From: Parvibaculaceae bacterium Mf 1.05b.01
Lineage (GTDB): Bacteria; Pseudomonadota; Alphaproteobacteria; Parvibaculales; Parvibaculaceae
Assembly (NCBI GenBank): GCA_000509225.1
Contig: BAOK01000001.1
Span: forward strand, 2,012,245-2,076,244
DNA length: 64,000 nucleotides
Direction of reading: 5' to 3'
The translations under genes were made by a program, and so were the position numbers. A model generated the notes under the pieces. The model had not been told where the DNA came from. It did not search any database and saw nothing but the letters and a program-made list of their open reading frames with translations. Below, one piece after another: positions 54,256 to 63,404 of this stretch; the first letter of the stretch is position 1; each line of letters opens with the position of its first letter.

Positions 54256-55113
54256 TTACTCGATTAAAAATGCGCCCTCGACGCCAGGCGTCCCATCTTC
54301 GTAAAGGAACAGCAGATTGACCGGCTTTCCCCTAAGCTTTTCAGGGTCATTTGCCTCAAGTGACACCATCAAACTGTTTTCCTCGTAGGGGTGCGACGCA
54401 CCGAGATACACACCTTTCAGCCCCGAGGCGATAATGGTGGACGGTATTGGGTCCGCATCAAACAGTGCCACCTCGAGCTCCGCCCGATATCCTTTGATAT
54501 TCAGGAGACGCACTCCGCCGCGCAGGTTAGCCTCGCTGGCCTGGACCGGCACTTGATTGATGGCGACCTCAATCCCCTCGGCATGCGCGGTGATCCCGGC
54601 TTCTCCTGCAGGGATACTCAGACTGCTTCTGATGCTGGTGGGAATGCACACGTCTGAACAAACTCCGAAGTCGAGTTTGAGAGACAGTTCTATCGCTTGA
54701 TTGGGATCTTGGGCGATTATGCGCAGCGGCCAACGTATGTCGCCCTTGTAGCCATAGAAGCGCTCACCGAGCTCGTCAAAAGCTCTAGGTGTCGGCCATA
54801 GCAGTTCGATCGACTGAACATTTTTTGAGCCGGACCAATCGAACATCGGCGCCAAGCCGCTATCGCCGGGCACCCGCCAATAGGTTTTCCATCCAGGCTC
54901 GAGGGTCATATGGAGTGCTGCAGAGACACGACCATCACCGACCGCGGATTGCGCACTTTCAAGGCGCGTTGCGACGGACACACCCGTGTTCCAATCACCA
55001 GCAAGCTCGGACAAAGGACCAGAGGGCTCGCGTTGGCCCAGAAAAAACACCACAGCCGCCAGCCCTAAAAAGGCCAGTACACCTGTCACAATCCATGGGG
55101 ATCGCTGCCGCAC
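54256..55113 (-). CDS. DsbD N-terminal domain protein
   Basis: 285-aa protein with an N-terminal signal or anchor (IVTGVLAFLGLAAVVFFLG, about residues 8-26). The rest is the DsbD N-terminal fold: LEPGWKTYWRVPGDSGLAP (about residues 71-89), VQSIELLWPTPRAFDELG and FGVCSDVCIPTSI with the two cysteines of the redox pair, then a second domain ending in NLLFLYEDGTPG. The membrane and thioredoxin domains of full DsbD/ScsB are absent, so it is a stand-alone periplasmic relative. The partner that reduces it is not in the window. Role is inferred, e.g. copper or cytochrome-related thiol chemistry. Confidence 0.82.
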   Translation of the reverse strand: MRQRSPWIVTGVLAFLGLAAVVFFLGQREPSGPLSELAGDWNTGVSVATRLESAQSAVGDGRVSAALHMTLEPGWKTYWRVPGDSGLAPMFDWSGSKNVQSIELLWPTPRAFDELGERFYGYKGDIRWPLRIIAQDPNQAIELSLKLDFGVCSDVCIPTSIRSSLSIPAGEAGITAHAEGIEVAINQVPVQASEANLRGGVRLLNIKGYRAELEVALFDADPIPSTIIASGLKGVYLGASHPYEENSLMVSLEANDPEKLRGKPVNLLFLYEDGTPGVEGAFLIE

Positions 55114-55279
55114 TCTTTCGCTCCTGGTTACCGTTTTCCGCCATCAATCATACTGATGAAGTTTGGATCAGATAGAGGCTTCTTCGCTCTCGTCCCAGAC
55201 ACTTTAGCGTGACCTCAAAGCGGTCCGTCTATGCGCTAGGCACTTGAGGTAATGGTCCCTGAACAAGTAGCATATAGGT

Positions 55280-55906
55280 ATGACACCGGAAACCGACCCG
55301 CCAACACCACCTCCAAGTGGATCTGACGCCGACCAGTATCTGGAGGGCAAAATGCTCATCGCTATGCCAACGATGGGGGACGATCGTTTTGCACGCACTC
55401 TGATCTATATGTGCGCTCATAGTGATGAAGGCGCCATGGGACTTGTGGTCAATAAGGTGGCTCCTTCAATCGAGTTTCCAGAGTTGCTGGAACAGTTAGA
55501 TATCCAGAATACTGGCAGCCTTGGTGAAGGCGCACGCGCGCCTACTGTCCCTGTGCTTCAGGGCGGGCCTGTCGAAGCCGGGCGGGGCTTTGTGCTCCAT
55601 AGCCACGATTACCATCAAGACAATGCCACCCTCCCAATTTCTGACCATATTTCCATGACGGCAACCGTGGATGTCTTAAAGGCAATCGCTCGTGGCGCTG
55701 GTCCAAGCAAGGCGATGCTGGCCCTTGGGTATGCCGGCTGGGCGGCTGGTCAGTTGGAACACGAAATCCAGGCAAATGGCTGGCTACATTGTGAGGCCGA
55801 TGACGACCTGCTTTTCGGAGACGACCTTGATGCAAAATATGATCAGGCGCTCGCAAAACTTGGGGTCGATATTTCATTCCTGTCGGGAGATGCCGGGCAC
55901 GCCTGA
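55280..55906 (+). CDS. YqgE/AlgH family protein
   Basis: 208-aa member of the UPF0301 family: [20 protein letters not shown] (about residues 17-36), [30 protein letters not shown] and [20 protein letters not shown] are diagnostic. Biochemical function is unproven; the name AlgH comes from a gene linked with alginate regulation in Pseudomonas. It is divergent from the DsbD N-domain gene and its 3' end faces the GGDEF-EAL gene. Confidence 0.92.
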   Translation: MTPETDPPTPPPSGSDADQYLEGKMLIAMPTMGDDRFARTLIYMCAHSDEGAMGLVVNKVAPSIEFPELLEQLDIQNTGSLGEGARAPTVPVLQGGPVEAGRGFVLHSHDYHQDNATLPISDHISMTATVDVLKAIARGAGPSKAMLALGYAGWAAGQLEHEIQANGWLHCEADDDLLFGDDLDAKYDQALAKLGVDISFLSGDAGHA

Positions 55907-55932
55907 GGGCCCGCGGCAAAGCTCGTGCGATT

Positions 55933-58821
55933 TTAGTCCTGCCAATGGTGGGCAATAAATTCCAGCGTGTCCTCTGCTGTCATTGGTTGGCCAAAGACGT
56001 AGCCCTGCCCATAGTCACAGCCCATCTTCTTCAGCTCTTCAACTTGTTCAGGTGTTTCTGCGCCCTCAGCGACAACCATCTTCCCTAGGTCCTGTGACAT
56101 GGTGACGATTGAGCGCACGATCACAGGTGGCTCCTCCCCCTTGCCCATATCGTCGACAAAGCTCTTATCAATCTTGATGGTGTCGACCGGGAACTGGCGA
56201 AGATAGGACAGGCTGGAATGTCCCGTGCCAAAATCATCGAGAGAGATGCCTGCACCCAAGTCGCGAATGCGCGCCAGGATGCGGGATGCCAGTTCCGGAT
56301 TCGCCATAATGAGAGACTCAGTTACCTCCAAACGGAGCGAACCTTCCGCAACCTCTGTTTCTTTCAGTGCCCGTTCCACATCCTCGATCAAGTCATGGCG
56401 CAGAAGTTGCCGGCTGGAAACATTGACGCTCGCAAAAAGAGGTTTGCGCAGGGGGAAGAGGTTTTGCCAGACAGCCAGGTTCTCCGAGGCTGTCGTCAGG
56501 GCATACCGACCGAGCAAGACGATGAGTTCAGACTCTTCGGCGAGAGGAATAAATTCGTCTGGTGTCAGGAAGCCTTGCTCAGGATGTTCCCACCGGAGAA
56601 GGGCCTCAAAACCGGCAACACGTCCGTCTTTGAGCGACATAATCGGTTGGTAGAAAAGTTTCAATTCATCACGTTCGATGGCCCGTCGGAGGTCTGACTC
56701 AATGGGCAACCGATTGTCTGCTTCTTGACGCATGGTGGGTTCAAAAATCTCAACCCGCGCCTTGCCCAGCCGCTTGGCCCGATACATGGCGATTTCTGCT
56801 TCTTTCAACAGATCGGTTGGCCGTTCGTGACTGTCTTCGCAAATAGCGACGCCAATGCTGGCGGAGGGGAAAACCTCCTGGCCGTTAATATCGACAGGCT
56901 GCGAGAGGATGTCATTGATCGCCGCCGCCATTGACTCAACGTCATCTGGTTCTGTCTTTTCCGTCAGCAGAACTGAAAACTCATCACTCCCCAGACGCGC
57001 GACCGTTTCTACTCTCGGAACGACCTGCTCCAGACGGCGAGCGATCGCTGTCAGCAGACCATCCCCTGCCGCATGGCCGAGACTGTCATTCACCGCCTTG
57101 AAGCGATCCATGTCGATCATCATCAATGCCGCGCGCGGACGGCCTTGTGGTGCCGGACGCGCAATTGCCCTCCCCAGACGGTCAAGCAACAAAGGCCGGT
57201 TGGGCAATCCGGTCAGGCTATCGTGAACCGTGTCATGAAGCAGACGCTCTTCTGAGCGTTTTCGGTCTGTAATGTCACGCACAACCCCAACGCACCGCAC
57301 AGCAAAACCTTCCGCACCAGCAAGGCAGCTGGCGCGCAAATTAAACCAACGGTAGGTCGCATCATTGTGCTGGAGGCGGAATTCCAGTGCGAAGGAGATT
57401 GTTCCGCGTCCAATGTAGGCATTGAGCGCCGTCCGGTATGTCTCCCGGTCTTCCGGGTGCATCCGCTCGCGCCAGGACACTTCCGGCCCACAGATATCTC
57501 CAGCCGACAGACCAAGTGATGCCTCAAGCAATGGAGAGACATAGAGATGGTCCTGTAAGATGTCCCAGTCCCAGATAGCCTGATGAGCCCCTGCCAGGGC
57601 AAAGGCGTGTCGTTGTTCCCGTCGTAATGCATCCACGTCTGTGCTCGCCGCCGCCATCTGCACCTGGCGCGTTACCACAGCAGCAATCATGACCTGTGCG
57701 GCCAGCAACAGGGTGGAAATCCAGATTGGCGCTGACAAGGCACCGGCGCCGCTGCCGATGACGGTCATGAAACCAGTGACAAGGGTCGCGCCGAGGAGGA
57801 CGGTCGCGCCAAGGTGGCGAACAGCAAGGCGGCCACCCTGAAGAGCGAGAGCGAGTGTGATTCCGATGCCGCCGAAGAACATCACTGTTGCGATGATATT
57901 CAGCAGGAAGCCTGCAAATGAATGGCTGAAAACGGCAAGAAAACCTGAGGCGATTGCCAAATAGGCAAGAATGACAGCAGCATCACCTGCCTGAGGCATC
58001 AAGCTTTCTGGTTCAATTGCGCGCCGCCAATAGTGCAATCCGGCAGCAAAGGTTGCGCCCAACAGGATCAAAGCCAGCGCGCCGCTCCAATGGGCGCTGA
58101 GGCCAATGTTCCCGGCCAGAAGCCCTAAATTTGACAGGACCATGCCAAAAGAAGCTGCCGCAAAAATGAGCGCGCGCTTTGCCAGCTCCGTCCGTCCCAG
58201 CATGAAAAGCCCAGCCAGATAGATACAGAGGAGTGCAGCCGTCCCAACAAGAATGCCGGTGACAAGTGCGGAATTCTCACTGTACCGCGCGTGCGACTCT
58301 CGCTCCCACAGGACCACCCTGTGCGGCCCGCCAGACGGCAGACGAATGGCGAGCGTGACTTCCTGCTTAGGTGGCAAAGTCACCGAAAAAACATTTCGTC
58401 CGTCCGCTGCCATGCGCAAGGGTACCGGCCCGCCAGAGGCGAGTATGCGATGCACCGGTTCGGGTGCAGCCGTAGGCCAGAGATATCCGCGACCCTCTAA
58501 ACCCGATGTGAGGGTCAAAATCCGGGGTAGCGGAATCTCTGCCTCATTTTGAAGAACAAGCACGGCCCAGACGGCTTCTGAGTCCTTCGTGCCATCAAAG
58601 AGCACCATCTCTTGCGGGTCGCTGCCGTCGGTTTGATCAATTTCCAAAGCGAGCCGCCCCGCCTTTTCTGGAAGGGTCAGGATGAGGTCCGTGACGTCCA
58701 GGCGTTCGGATGTCAGATCAACACGTCCCACTTCCAGCGCAGAGACGGAAGACAACAGAACCAAACTCAAAAACATTGCTGCACACACGGATGCGACGCC
58801 TCTTGCCCAAATAGTCGTCAT
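55933..58821 (-). CDS. Membrane GGDEF-EAL protein with PAS domain
   Basis: 962-aa protein of cyclic di-GMP signalling. Order: signal peptide (about residues 1-28), a periplasmic sensor-like region (about 30-185), seven or eight membrane spans (about 190-385), a PAS domain (about 405-525, ending [16 protein letters not shown]), a GGDEF domain (about 535-690) with GSDEF in place of GGDEF ([13 protein letters not shown]), and an EAL domain (about 710-955) with [14 protein letters not shown] and [14 protein letters not shown] intact. It is therefore probably a phosphodiesterase whose GGDEF may bind GTP or be weakly active. It starts in an ATGA overlap with the GNAT gene. Confidence 0.9.
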   Translation of the reverse strand: MTTIWARGVASVCAAMFLSLVLLSSVSALEVGRVDLTSERLDVTDLILTLPEKAGRLALEIDQTDGSDPQEMVLFDGTKDSEAVWAVLVLQNEAEIPLPRILTLTSGLEGRGYLWPTAAPEPVHRILASGGPVPLRMAADGRNVFSVTLPPKQEVTLAIRLPSGGPHRVVLWERESHARYSENSALVTGILVGTAALLCIYLAGLFMLGRTELAKRALIFAAASFGMVLSNLGLLAGNIGLSAHWSGALALILLGATFAAGLHYWRRAIEPESLMPQAGDAAVILAYLAIASGFLAVFSHSFAGFLLNIIATVMFFGGIGITLALALQGGRLAVRHLGATVLLGATLVTGFMTVIGSGAGALSAPIWISTLLLAAQVMIAAVVTRQVQMAAASTDVDALRREQRHAFALAGAHQAIWDWDILQDHLYVSPLLEASLGLSAGDICGPEVSWRERMHPEDRETYRTALNAYIGRGTISFALEFRLQHNDATYRWFNLRASCLAGAEGFAVRCVGVVRDITDRKRSEERLLHDTVHDSLTGLPNRPLLLDRLGRAIARPAPQGRPRAALMMIDMDRFKAVNDSLGHAAGDGLLTAIARRLEQVVPRVETVARLGSDEFSVLLTEKTEPDDVESMAAAINDILSQPVDINGQEVFPSASIGVAICEDSHERPTDLLKEAEIAMYRAKRLGKARVEIFEPTMRQEADNRLPIESDLRRAIERDELKLFYQPIMSLKDGRVAGFEALLRWEHPEQGFLTPDEFIPLAEESELIVLLGRYALTTASENLAVWQNLFPLRKPLFASVNVSSRQLLRHDLIEDVERALKETEVAEGSLRLEVTESLIMANPELASRILARIRDLGAGISLDDFGTGHSSLSYLRQFPVDTIKIDKSFVDDMGKGEEPPVIVRSIVTMSQDLGKMVVAEGAETPEQVEELKKMGCDYGQGYVFGQPMTAEDTLEFIAHHWQD

Positions 58822-59405
58822 GGGCGGGGGTCACCTGTCAGCAGGCCAAAAACAATATGGTCCCGCCATGCACCATTGATGCGAAGATATCCCCGGGCGA
58901 TCCCCTCTTGTGTAAAGCCACATTTTTTCAAGACGGCTTGGGACCTTTCATTTTCTGGCAGACAGGCAGCTTGTATCCGGTGCAACTGAAGCTCATCAAA
59001 AATGAAGCTGGAAAGTGCGCGAACAGCTTCTGTTGTATAACCATTGCCAGCGTAAATCTCACCTGCCCAATATCCCAAAGTGCAGGACTGCTGCACCCCT
59101 CTATGAATGTTGGAAACTGTCATCCCACCAATCAGTGCATCGTCGTCCTCTCGGAAAACGAAAAAGGGATAAGCAAGGTCTTCTCTAACATCGCGCATGT
59201 AGCGGCGCAGGCGCCGGCGGAAAGCTGCTCTGGTCAGATCATCGGGCGGCCAGGTTGGTTCCCATGGCGTGAGATAGGCGCGGCTTCGGGTCCGGAGCTC
59301 CGCCCACTCGGCATAGTCACCCATTGTCGGCCCCCGAAGATAGACTCCGGTGCCAATTACCAGCGGCGCCACTTCCGGGCGCGTTATGGATCGTAGAAAT
59401 GCCAT
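58818..59405 (-). CDS. GNAT family N-acetyltransferase (RimJ-like)
   Basis: 195-aa acetyl-CoA-dependent acyltransferase of the RimJ/RimL type: [20 protein letters not shown] (about residues 18-37), [41 protein letters not shown] (acetyl-CoA loop) and [17 protein letters not shown]. The substrate may be a ribosomal protein or another amino group. It lies 51 bases after the M16 peptidase gene and overlaps the GGDEF-EAL gene by four bases, making it part of the run from coxC. Confidence 0.88.
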   Translation of the reverse strand: MAFLRSITRPEVAPLVIGTGVYLRGPTMGDYAEWAELRTRSRAYLTPWEPTWPPDDLTRAAFRRRLRRYMRDVREDLAYPFFVFREDDDALIGGMTVSNIHRGVQQSCTLGYWAGEIYAGNGYTTEAVRALSSFIFDELQLHRIQAACLPENERSQAVLKKCGFTQEGIARGYLRINGAWRDHIVFGLLTGDPRP

Positions 59406-59456
59406 AGACCCCTGCTTGTCCCCTTCAGGGTCTTCCTCTCAAAGACCCCAAATCGC

Positions 59457-60713
59457 TCATGTGAATCTTGCCGCGATCCGGTCATAAGATTCAAGGCCGC
59501 TCAAGGGGCCAACGGCCGCAATTGCTGGTTTAGAGCCAGTAATTCGGGCAGCAAAACGTCGCAGGGCTGCAGCATTGACCGCATCCACCCGCTCGGTGAT
59601 CTCTTCAACGCTCAAGGGACGCCCAAAGATCATCTGCTGGCGCGCCAGCTGTTCCACTCTGGAAGCCGATGATTCGAGCCCCATCAGCATGCCGGCCTTT
59701 AATTGCGTTCTTGCCCGGGCTGCTTCTTCCTCAGATGCGTCCACAGCCAGCCGGTTAAGCTCTGCAGCCACAACAGGCACAAGTTCAGCCACGTCTTCTT
59801 CTGCCGTTCCAGCATAGATGCCAAAAAGCCCCGTATCATCGAAGGACCAGTTGAAGGAATAGACGGAATAACAAAGGCCGCGCTTTTCGCGAACCTCCTG
59901 GAAGAGCCTGGACGACATACCGCCGCCTAGGATCGAGGAAAACACCTGGGCGGTGTAGTAGTCTGGGTCAGCATAGTCGACACCCTCAAAAGCGAGTGTC
60001 AGGTGGACTTGCTCAAGGTCCTTGTCTTGTCTGCGCTCGCTCGCGTTGAACTCAGCTATGCCCGCCTCATCAAACTCTGATGTTGGCAGCGCATTAAACA
60101 GCTCTTCGCCCATCTCCTTCAGCGACGCATGCTCAACAGCGCCTGCGCCTGCCAGAACCAGCTGAGGGCCTGAATATTTCGATGCCATGTAAGACTTAAG
60201 CCGCGTGCCGTCAAAAGACTTTACAGATTCTGGCGTTCCCAGGATTGATCGGCCGAGCGGTTGATCGGGAAAGGATGCTTCAAGCAAGAGGTCAAACACC
60301 AGATCATCGGGCGTATCGGCCGCCTGCCCGATCTCTTGAACAATGACACCTTGCTCGCGTTCAACTTCTTCGGGCTCAAAAGTCGAGAACTGCAAAATGT
60401 CTGCAAGGATATCTGCGCCTAAAGGCACATCGTCCTTTAAGAGCCGCACATAATAGGCCGTCGCCTCATGGGTGGTATGGGCGTTGAGGTGTCCCCCCAC
60501 CGCTTCAATCTCTTCCACAACAGCGCGCGCAGACCGGCGCTCGGTACCTTTGAATGCCATATGCTCCAACATGTGGGATATACCGTTGTCGGCCAGGGCT
60601 TCATGTCGGGAGCCCGCATTGACCCACACACCAACTGAGGCGCTTTGAAGATGCGCCATCTCATCGGTCACTACGGTCATGCCATTGGAAAGTTTCGAAA
60701 CAGTGGCTGTCAT
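59457..60713 (-). CDS. M16 family zinc metallopeptidase, mitochondrial processing peptidase-like
   Basis: 418-aa peptidase of the pitrilysin family. GISHMLEHMAFKGTERRSA (about residues 44-62) has the inverted zinc motif H-x-x-E-H, with the distant zinc ligand in REQGVIVQEIGQAADTPDD (about residues 119-137). The C-terminal VEDGSIP-type half has the usual duplicated fold. Alphaproteobacterial members are the closest bacterial relatives of the beta subunit of mitochondrial processing peptidase; the substrate here is unknown. It starts two bases before the thrC stop, in a tight leftward operon. Confidence 0.92.
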   Translation of the reverse strand: MTATVSKLSNGMTVVTDEMAHLQSASVGVWVNAGSRHEALADNGISHMLEHMAFKGTERRSARAVVEEIEAVGGHLNAHTTHEATAYYVRLLKDDVPLGADILADILQFSTFEPEEVEREQGVIVQEIGQAADTPDDLVFDLLLEASFPDQPLGRSILGTPESVKSFDGTRLKSYMASKYSGPQLVLAGAGAVEHASLKEMGEELFNALPTSEFDEAGIAEFNASERRQDKDLEQVHLTLAFEGVDYADPDYYTAQVFSSILGGGMSSRLFQEVREKRGLCYSVYSFNWSFDDTGLFGIYAGTAEEDVAELVPVVAAELNRLAVDASEEEAARARTQLKAGMLMGLESSASRVEQLARQQMIFGRPLSVEEITERVDAVNAAALRRFAARITGSKPAIAAVGPLSGLESYDRIAARFT

Positions 60714-60715
60714 GA

Positions 60716-62143
60716 TCAGGCCGCCGCTACACGGCTGCGGGCCCGAATGAAATCTTCAATCGCTTTGAGATCATTCGCACACTCGTCCAAACGTTCTTCC
60801 CTCTCAAAAAGATCTGCCATGCGCGGCGGAAGCGCTGGCGTGAGACCGCTGGCTGCTTCAACTGCCGCCGGGAACTTGGCCGGATGCGCCGTCGCCAGCG
60901 TCACCATGGGAATGGATGCATCGCCGCGATGGCGCTCTGCGACCGCGAGACCCACTGCTGTATGTGGATCGACGAGTTCACCGGTCGTTTCATTTGCACG
61001 ACGTATCATGGCGTTGGTTTCTGCCTCATCTGCGCGGTCTGCGGCAAAACAGGTCCGGGCTTTTGTCAGGGCGCCCTCAGGAATGCCAAAGCCGCCGGAT
61101 TGCTGCAGCTGCTGCATCATGCGTTCAACACCCGGTCCGTCCCTGTCACACACATCAAACAACAGACGTTCAAAGTTGCTCGACACCTGGATGTCCATGC
61201 TGGGGCTGATGGTCGGCGTTACCGTGCCGACATCGTACCGGCCTGAATTGAGCGCGCGAGCCAGAATGTCATTCACATTGGTTGCGACGATGAGCTTGTC
61301 GATGGGTAGGCCCATTTCGCGCGCGACATAGCCCGCAAAAATATCACCAAAATTCCCGGTAGGAACAGAATAGCTTACCGGTCGGGCCGGGCCGCCCAGC
61401 GCCACGGCAGATGTGAAATAGTAGACGATCTGAGCCATCACACGGCCCCAATTGATCGAGTTCACACCAGCCAGGCCAACCTCGTCGCGGAAGGTCATGT
61501 CGTTAAACATGGCTTTCACAAGTGCCTGGCAATCATCGAAACTTCCATCCACCGCTATGTTATGGACATTGTCATCGAGCACCGTCGTCATTTGGCGGCG
61601 CTGAACTTCCGACACACGGCCTTTGGGATGCAAAATAAAAATGTCGATGGCATCCCGACCACGGAAGGCCTCAATGGCTGCCGACCCTGTATCACCCGAC
61701 GTAGCGCCCACAATCGTAAGACGCCGCCCCTTACCCTTGAGTGCATGGTCAAAAAGCCTCGCCAGGATCTGCATGGCGACGTCTTTAAAGGCGAGCGTGG
61801 GCCCGTGAAACAGCTCCAGGAGCCAATCATTGTCGCCCATCTGCTTGAGCGGTGTGACAGCCCGGTGCCCGAAGGACGCATAGGCCTCCGCCAACATCGC
61901 CTTTAGCTCTTCAGCACTGATGGCGCCTTCCACGAAGGGCGTCATGACCGCCTGGGCAACGTCGACATAAGATTTCCCGGCAAAGCCTGCGATTTCGTCC
62001 TGAGACAGGCGCGGCCAGGATGCAGGCACATAAAGGCCGCCGTCTCGGGCAAGCCCGGTCAGCAATGCCTCTTCAAAATCAAGCTCGGGGGCCTGGCCCC
62101 TGGTGCTCACATATTTCACGCCTGTCTCCTGAAATTCGGCCAC
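60716..62143 (-). CDS. thrC: Threonine synthase
   Basis: PLP enzyme converting O-phosphohomoserine, the product of ThrB, into threonine. The 475 aa include the PLP lysine in LFHGPTLAFKDVAMQILARL (about residue 112), TIVGATSGDTGSAAIEAFRG, SINWGRVMAQIVYYF and PTGNFGDIFAGYVAREMGLP. This is the long form typical of Proteobacteria. It is 30 bases downstream of the SURF1 gene and two bases before the M16 gene. Confidence 0.95.
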   Translation of the reverse strand: MAEFQETGVKYVSTRGQAPELDFEEALLTGLARDGGLYVPASWPRLSQDEIAGFAGKSYVDVAQAVMTPFVEGAISAEELKAMLAEAYASFGHRAVTPLKQMGDNDWLLELFHGPTLAFKDVAMQILARLFDHALKGKGRRLTIVGATSGDTGSAAIEAFRGRDAIDIFILHPKGRVSEVQRRQMTTVLDDNVHNIAVDGSFDDCQALVKAMFNDMTFRDEVGLAGVNSINWGRVMAQIVYYFTSAVALGGPARPVSYSVPTGNFGDIFAGYVAREMGLPIDKLIVATNVNDILARALNSGRYDVGTVTPTISPSMDIQVSSNFERLLFDVCDRDGPGVERMMQQLQQSGGFGIPEGALTKARTCFAADRADEAETNAMIRRANETTGELVDPHTAVGLAVAERHRGDASIPMVTLATAHPAKFPAAVEAASGLTPALPPRMADLFEREERLDECANDLKAIEDFIRARSRVAAA

Positions 62144-62173
62144 ACACTATCCGCGCCGACGCTGCGCCACAAG

Positions 62174-62899
62174 TCACTCTATTGGGCGGCCCAATCTGCC
62201 CTGAGACCGGTGAAAAACGAGGTAAATCACCACCAACACAAGCGCCAGCCCATACCATGTCAGGGCATAGTCCAGGTGATTGTTGACCAAGGTGACCTTT
62301 GCAGCTCCTGGTTTAGGCCAAACCTCCTCTGGCACAACGCCTGCTTTCTCCAGATAGATGGGGAGATAACGGCCGCCGCCTGCCAGAGCGGCCATGGCAG
62401 CAATGTCTCTTGTGAACCAGATATTGGCGGCAAGATCATTGGTCGCATCAAGCGCACCCGGTGTTTCCGGCACGCGGGCAATGGCCTCAAACGCCTCTCT
62501 GCCGCCCCGCCTGTCATCCAGGGCCTCTTTCAGCGGCGATGGGACAAATCCCCTGTTCACAATGACCTTGCGACCATCCTCCAGGGTCAAAGGGCTAAAG
62601 ATCAGGTAGCCAATTCCATAGGTCTCTGATGTGGCAAGCCAGTGGAATTCAGTGGCCTCATCAAACGTGCCAGACACACGGTACCGGCGAAACTCATCAT
62701 CGACACCCGGATTGACGTCTTCTATGGCAATCGCCGGCGCATCCAAACGTGCCTCCATCTGCTCAACCAGTCCAAGCTTCCACTCCAATCTCTGTAGCTG
62801 CCAGGTGCCAAGCCAAAGCAGAATCGGCAAGGACGCGATCAAAAAAAGAGTGGGCCAAAGGCTTGGGCGAAAATAGGAGTTGCTCTCAAGGAATTGCAT
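62174..62899 (-). CDS. SURF1 family cytochrome oxidase assembly protein
   Basis: 241-aa protein needed for assembly of the heme-copper oxidase, relative of mitochondrial SURF1. It has an N-terminal span (PTLFLIASLPILLWLGTWQL, about residues 15-34) with the family phrase LGTWQLQRLEWK, a periplasmic domain with NRGFVPSPLKEAL, and a C-terminal span (YALTWYGLALVLVVIYLVF). The start is at the ATG at 62899, because the longer frame runs through the DUF983 gene. It starts a few bases after the DUF983 stop with GGAGG upstream, so they are coupled. Confidence 0.92.
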   Translation of the reverse strand: MQFLESNSYFRPSLWPTLFLIASLPILLWLGTWQLQRLEWKLGLVEQMEARLDAPAIAIEDVNPGVDDEFRRYRVSGTFDEATEFHWLATSETYGIGYLIFSPLTLEDGRKVIVNRGFVPSPLKEALDDRRGGREAFEAIARVPETPGALDATNDLAANIWFTRDIAAMAALAGGGRYLPIYLEKAGVVPEEVWPKPGAAKVTLVNNHLDYALTWYGLALVLVVIYLVFHRSQGRLGRPIE

Positions 62900-62903
62900 G
62901 TAC

Positions 62904-63287
62904 CTAATCCTCCCGCCGACCTTCACGGGCCTTGTGTCGAAACATTTGGGCCACGAGCCAGGCTTTGAGTATAGGAAGCAAGACGAGTGGCAGCGCGACC
63001 GACAGGGGCAACCACAAAATTGCATGCACCCAATAGTCTGGACGGAAGGCCACTTCGACATAGAGCACCAGCCCCACAATTACGAAGCCGGTGATCATGA
63101 TGATGAAAACTGCTGGACCATCGCCGGAATCAAACTCAGAAAAGTCCAGGTCGCATCGATCACACTTATCGGCAATCGTCAGAAAGCTCTTATAGAGCCT
63201 GCCCTCCCCACAGCGCGGACAGCGGCGTTTGAGACCCAAGCTGATCGATGATTGCTGTTGAAAACTGCTGTCATCCATTCCGAGCAT
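62904..63287 (-). CDS. DUF983 membrane protein
   Basis: 127-aa protein: a zinc-ribbon-like N terminus (LKRRCPRCGEGRLYKSFLTI with Cys pair, then DKCDRCDLDFSEFDSGDGPA) followed by two membrane spans (FIIMITGFVIVGLVLYVEV and LPLSVALPLVLLPILKAWLV). It is found beside cytochrome oxidase genes in alphaproteobacteria, where it is thought to help assembly, but no function is proven. The start is set at the ATG at 63287 with GGAAAG before it; an ATG three codons later is also possible. Confidence 0.87.
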   Translation of the reverse strand: MLGMDDSSFQQQSSISLGLKRRCPRCGEGRLYKSFLTIADKCDRCDLDFSEFDSGDGPAVFIIMITGFVIVGLVLYVEVAFRPDYWVHAILWLPLSVALPLVLLPILKAWLVAQMFRHKAREGRRED

Positions 63288-63404
63288 TCTTTCCGTATTG
63301 CCTGAGGGCATAGATGGCGAGTCCAAAATTGAAGAGGGCGGCCAACCGCTCACACGGTGCCGCCCCCCAAGATGATTTTCTGTGTCCCTGATCAGGATTG
63401 CTGA

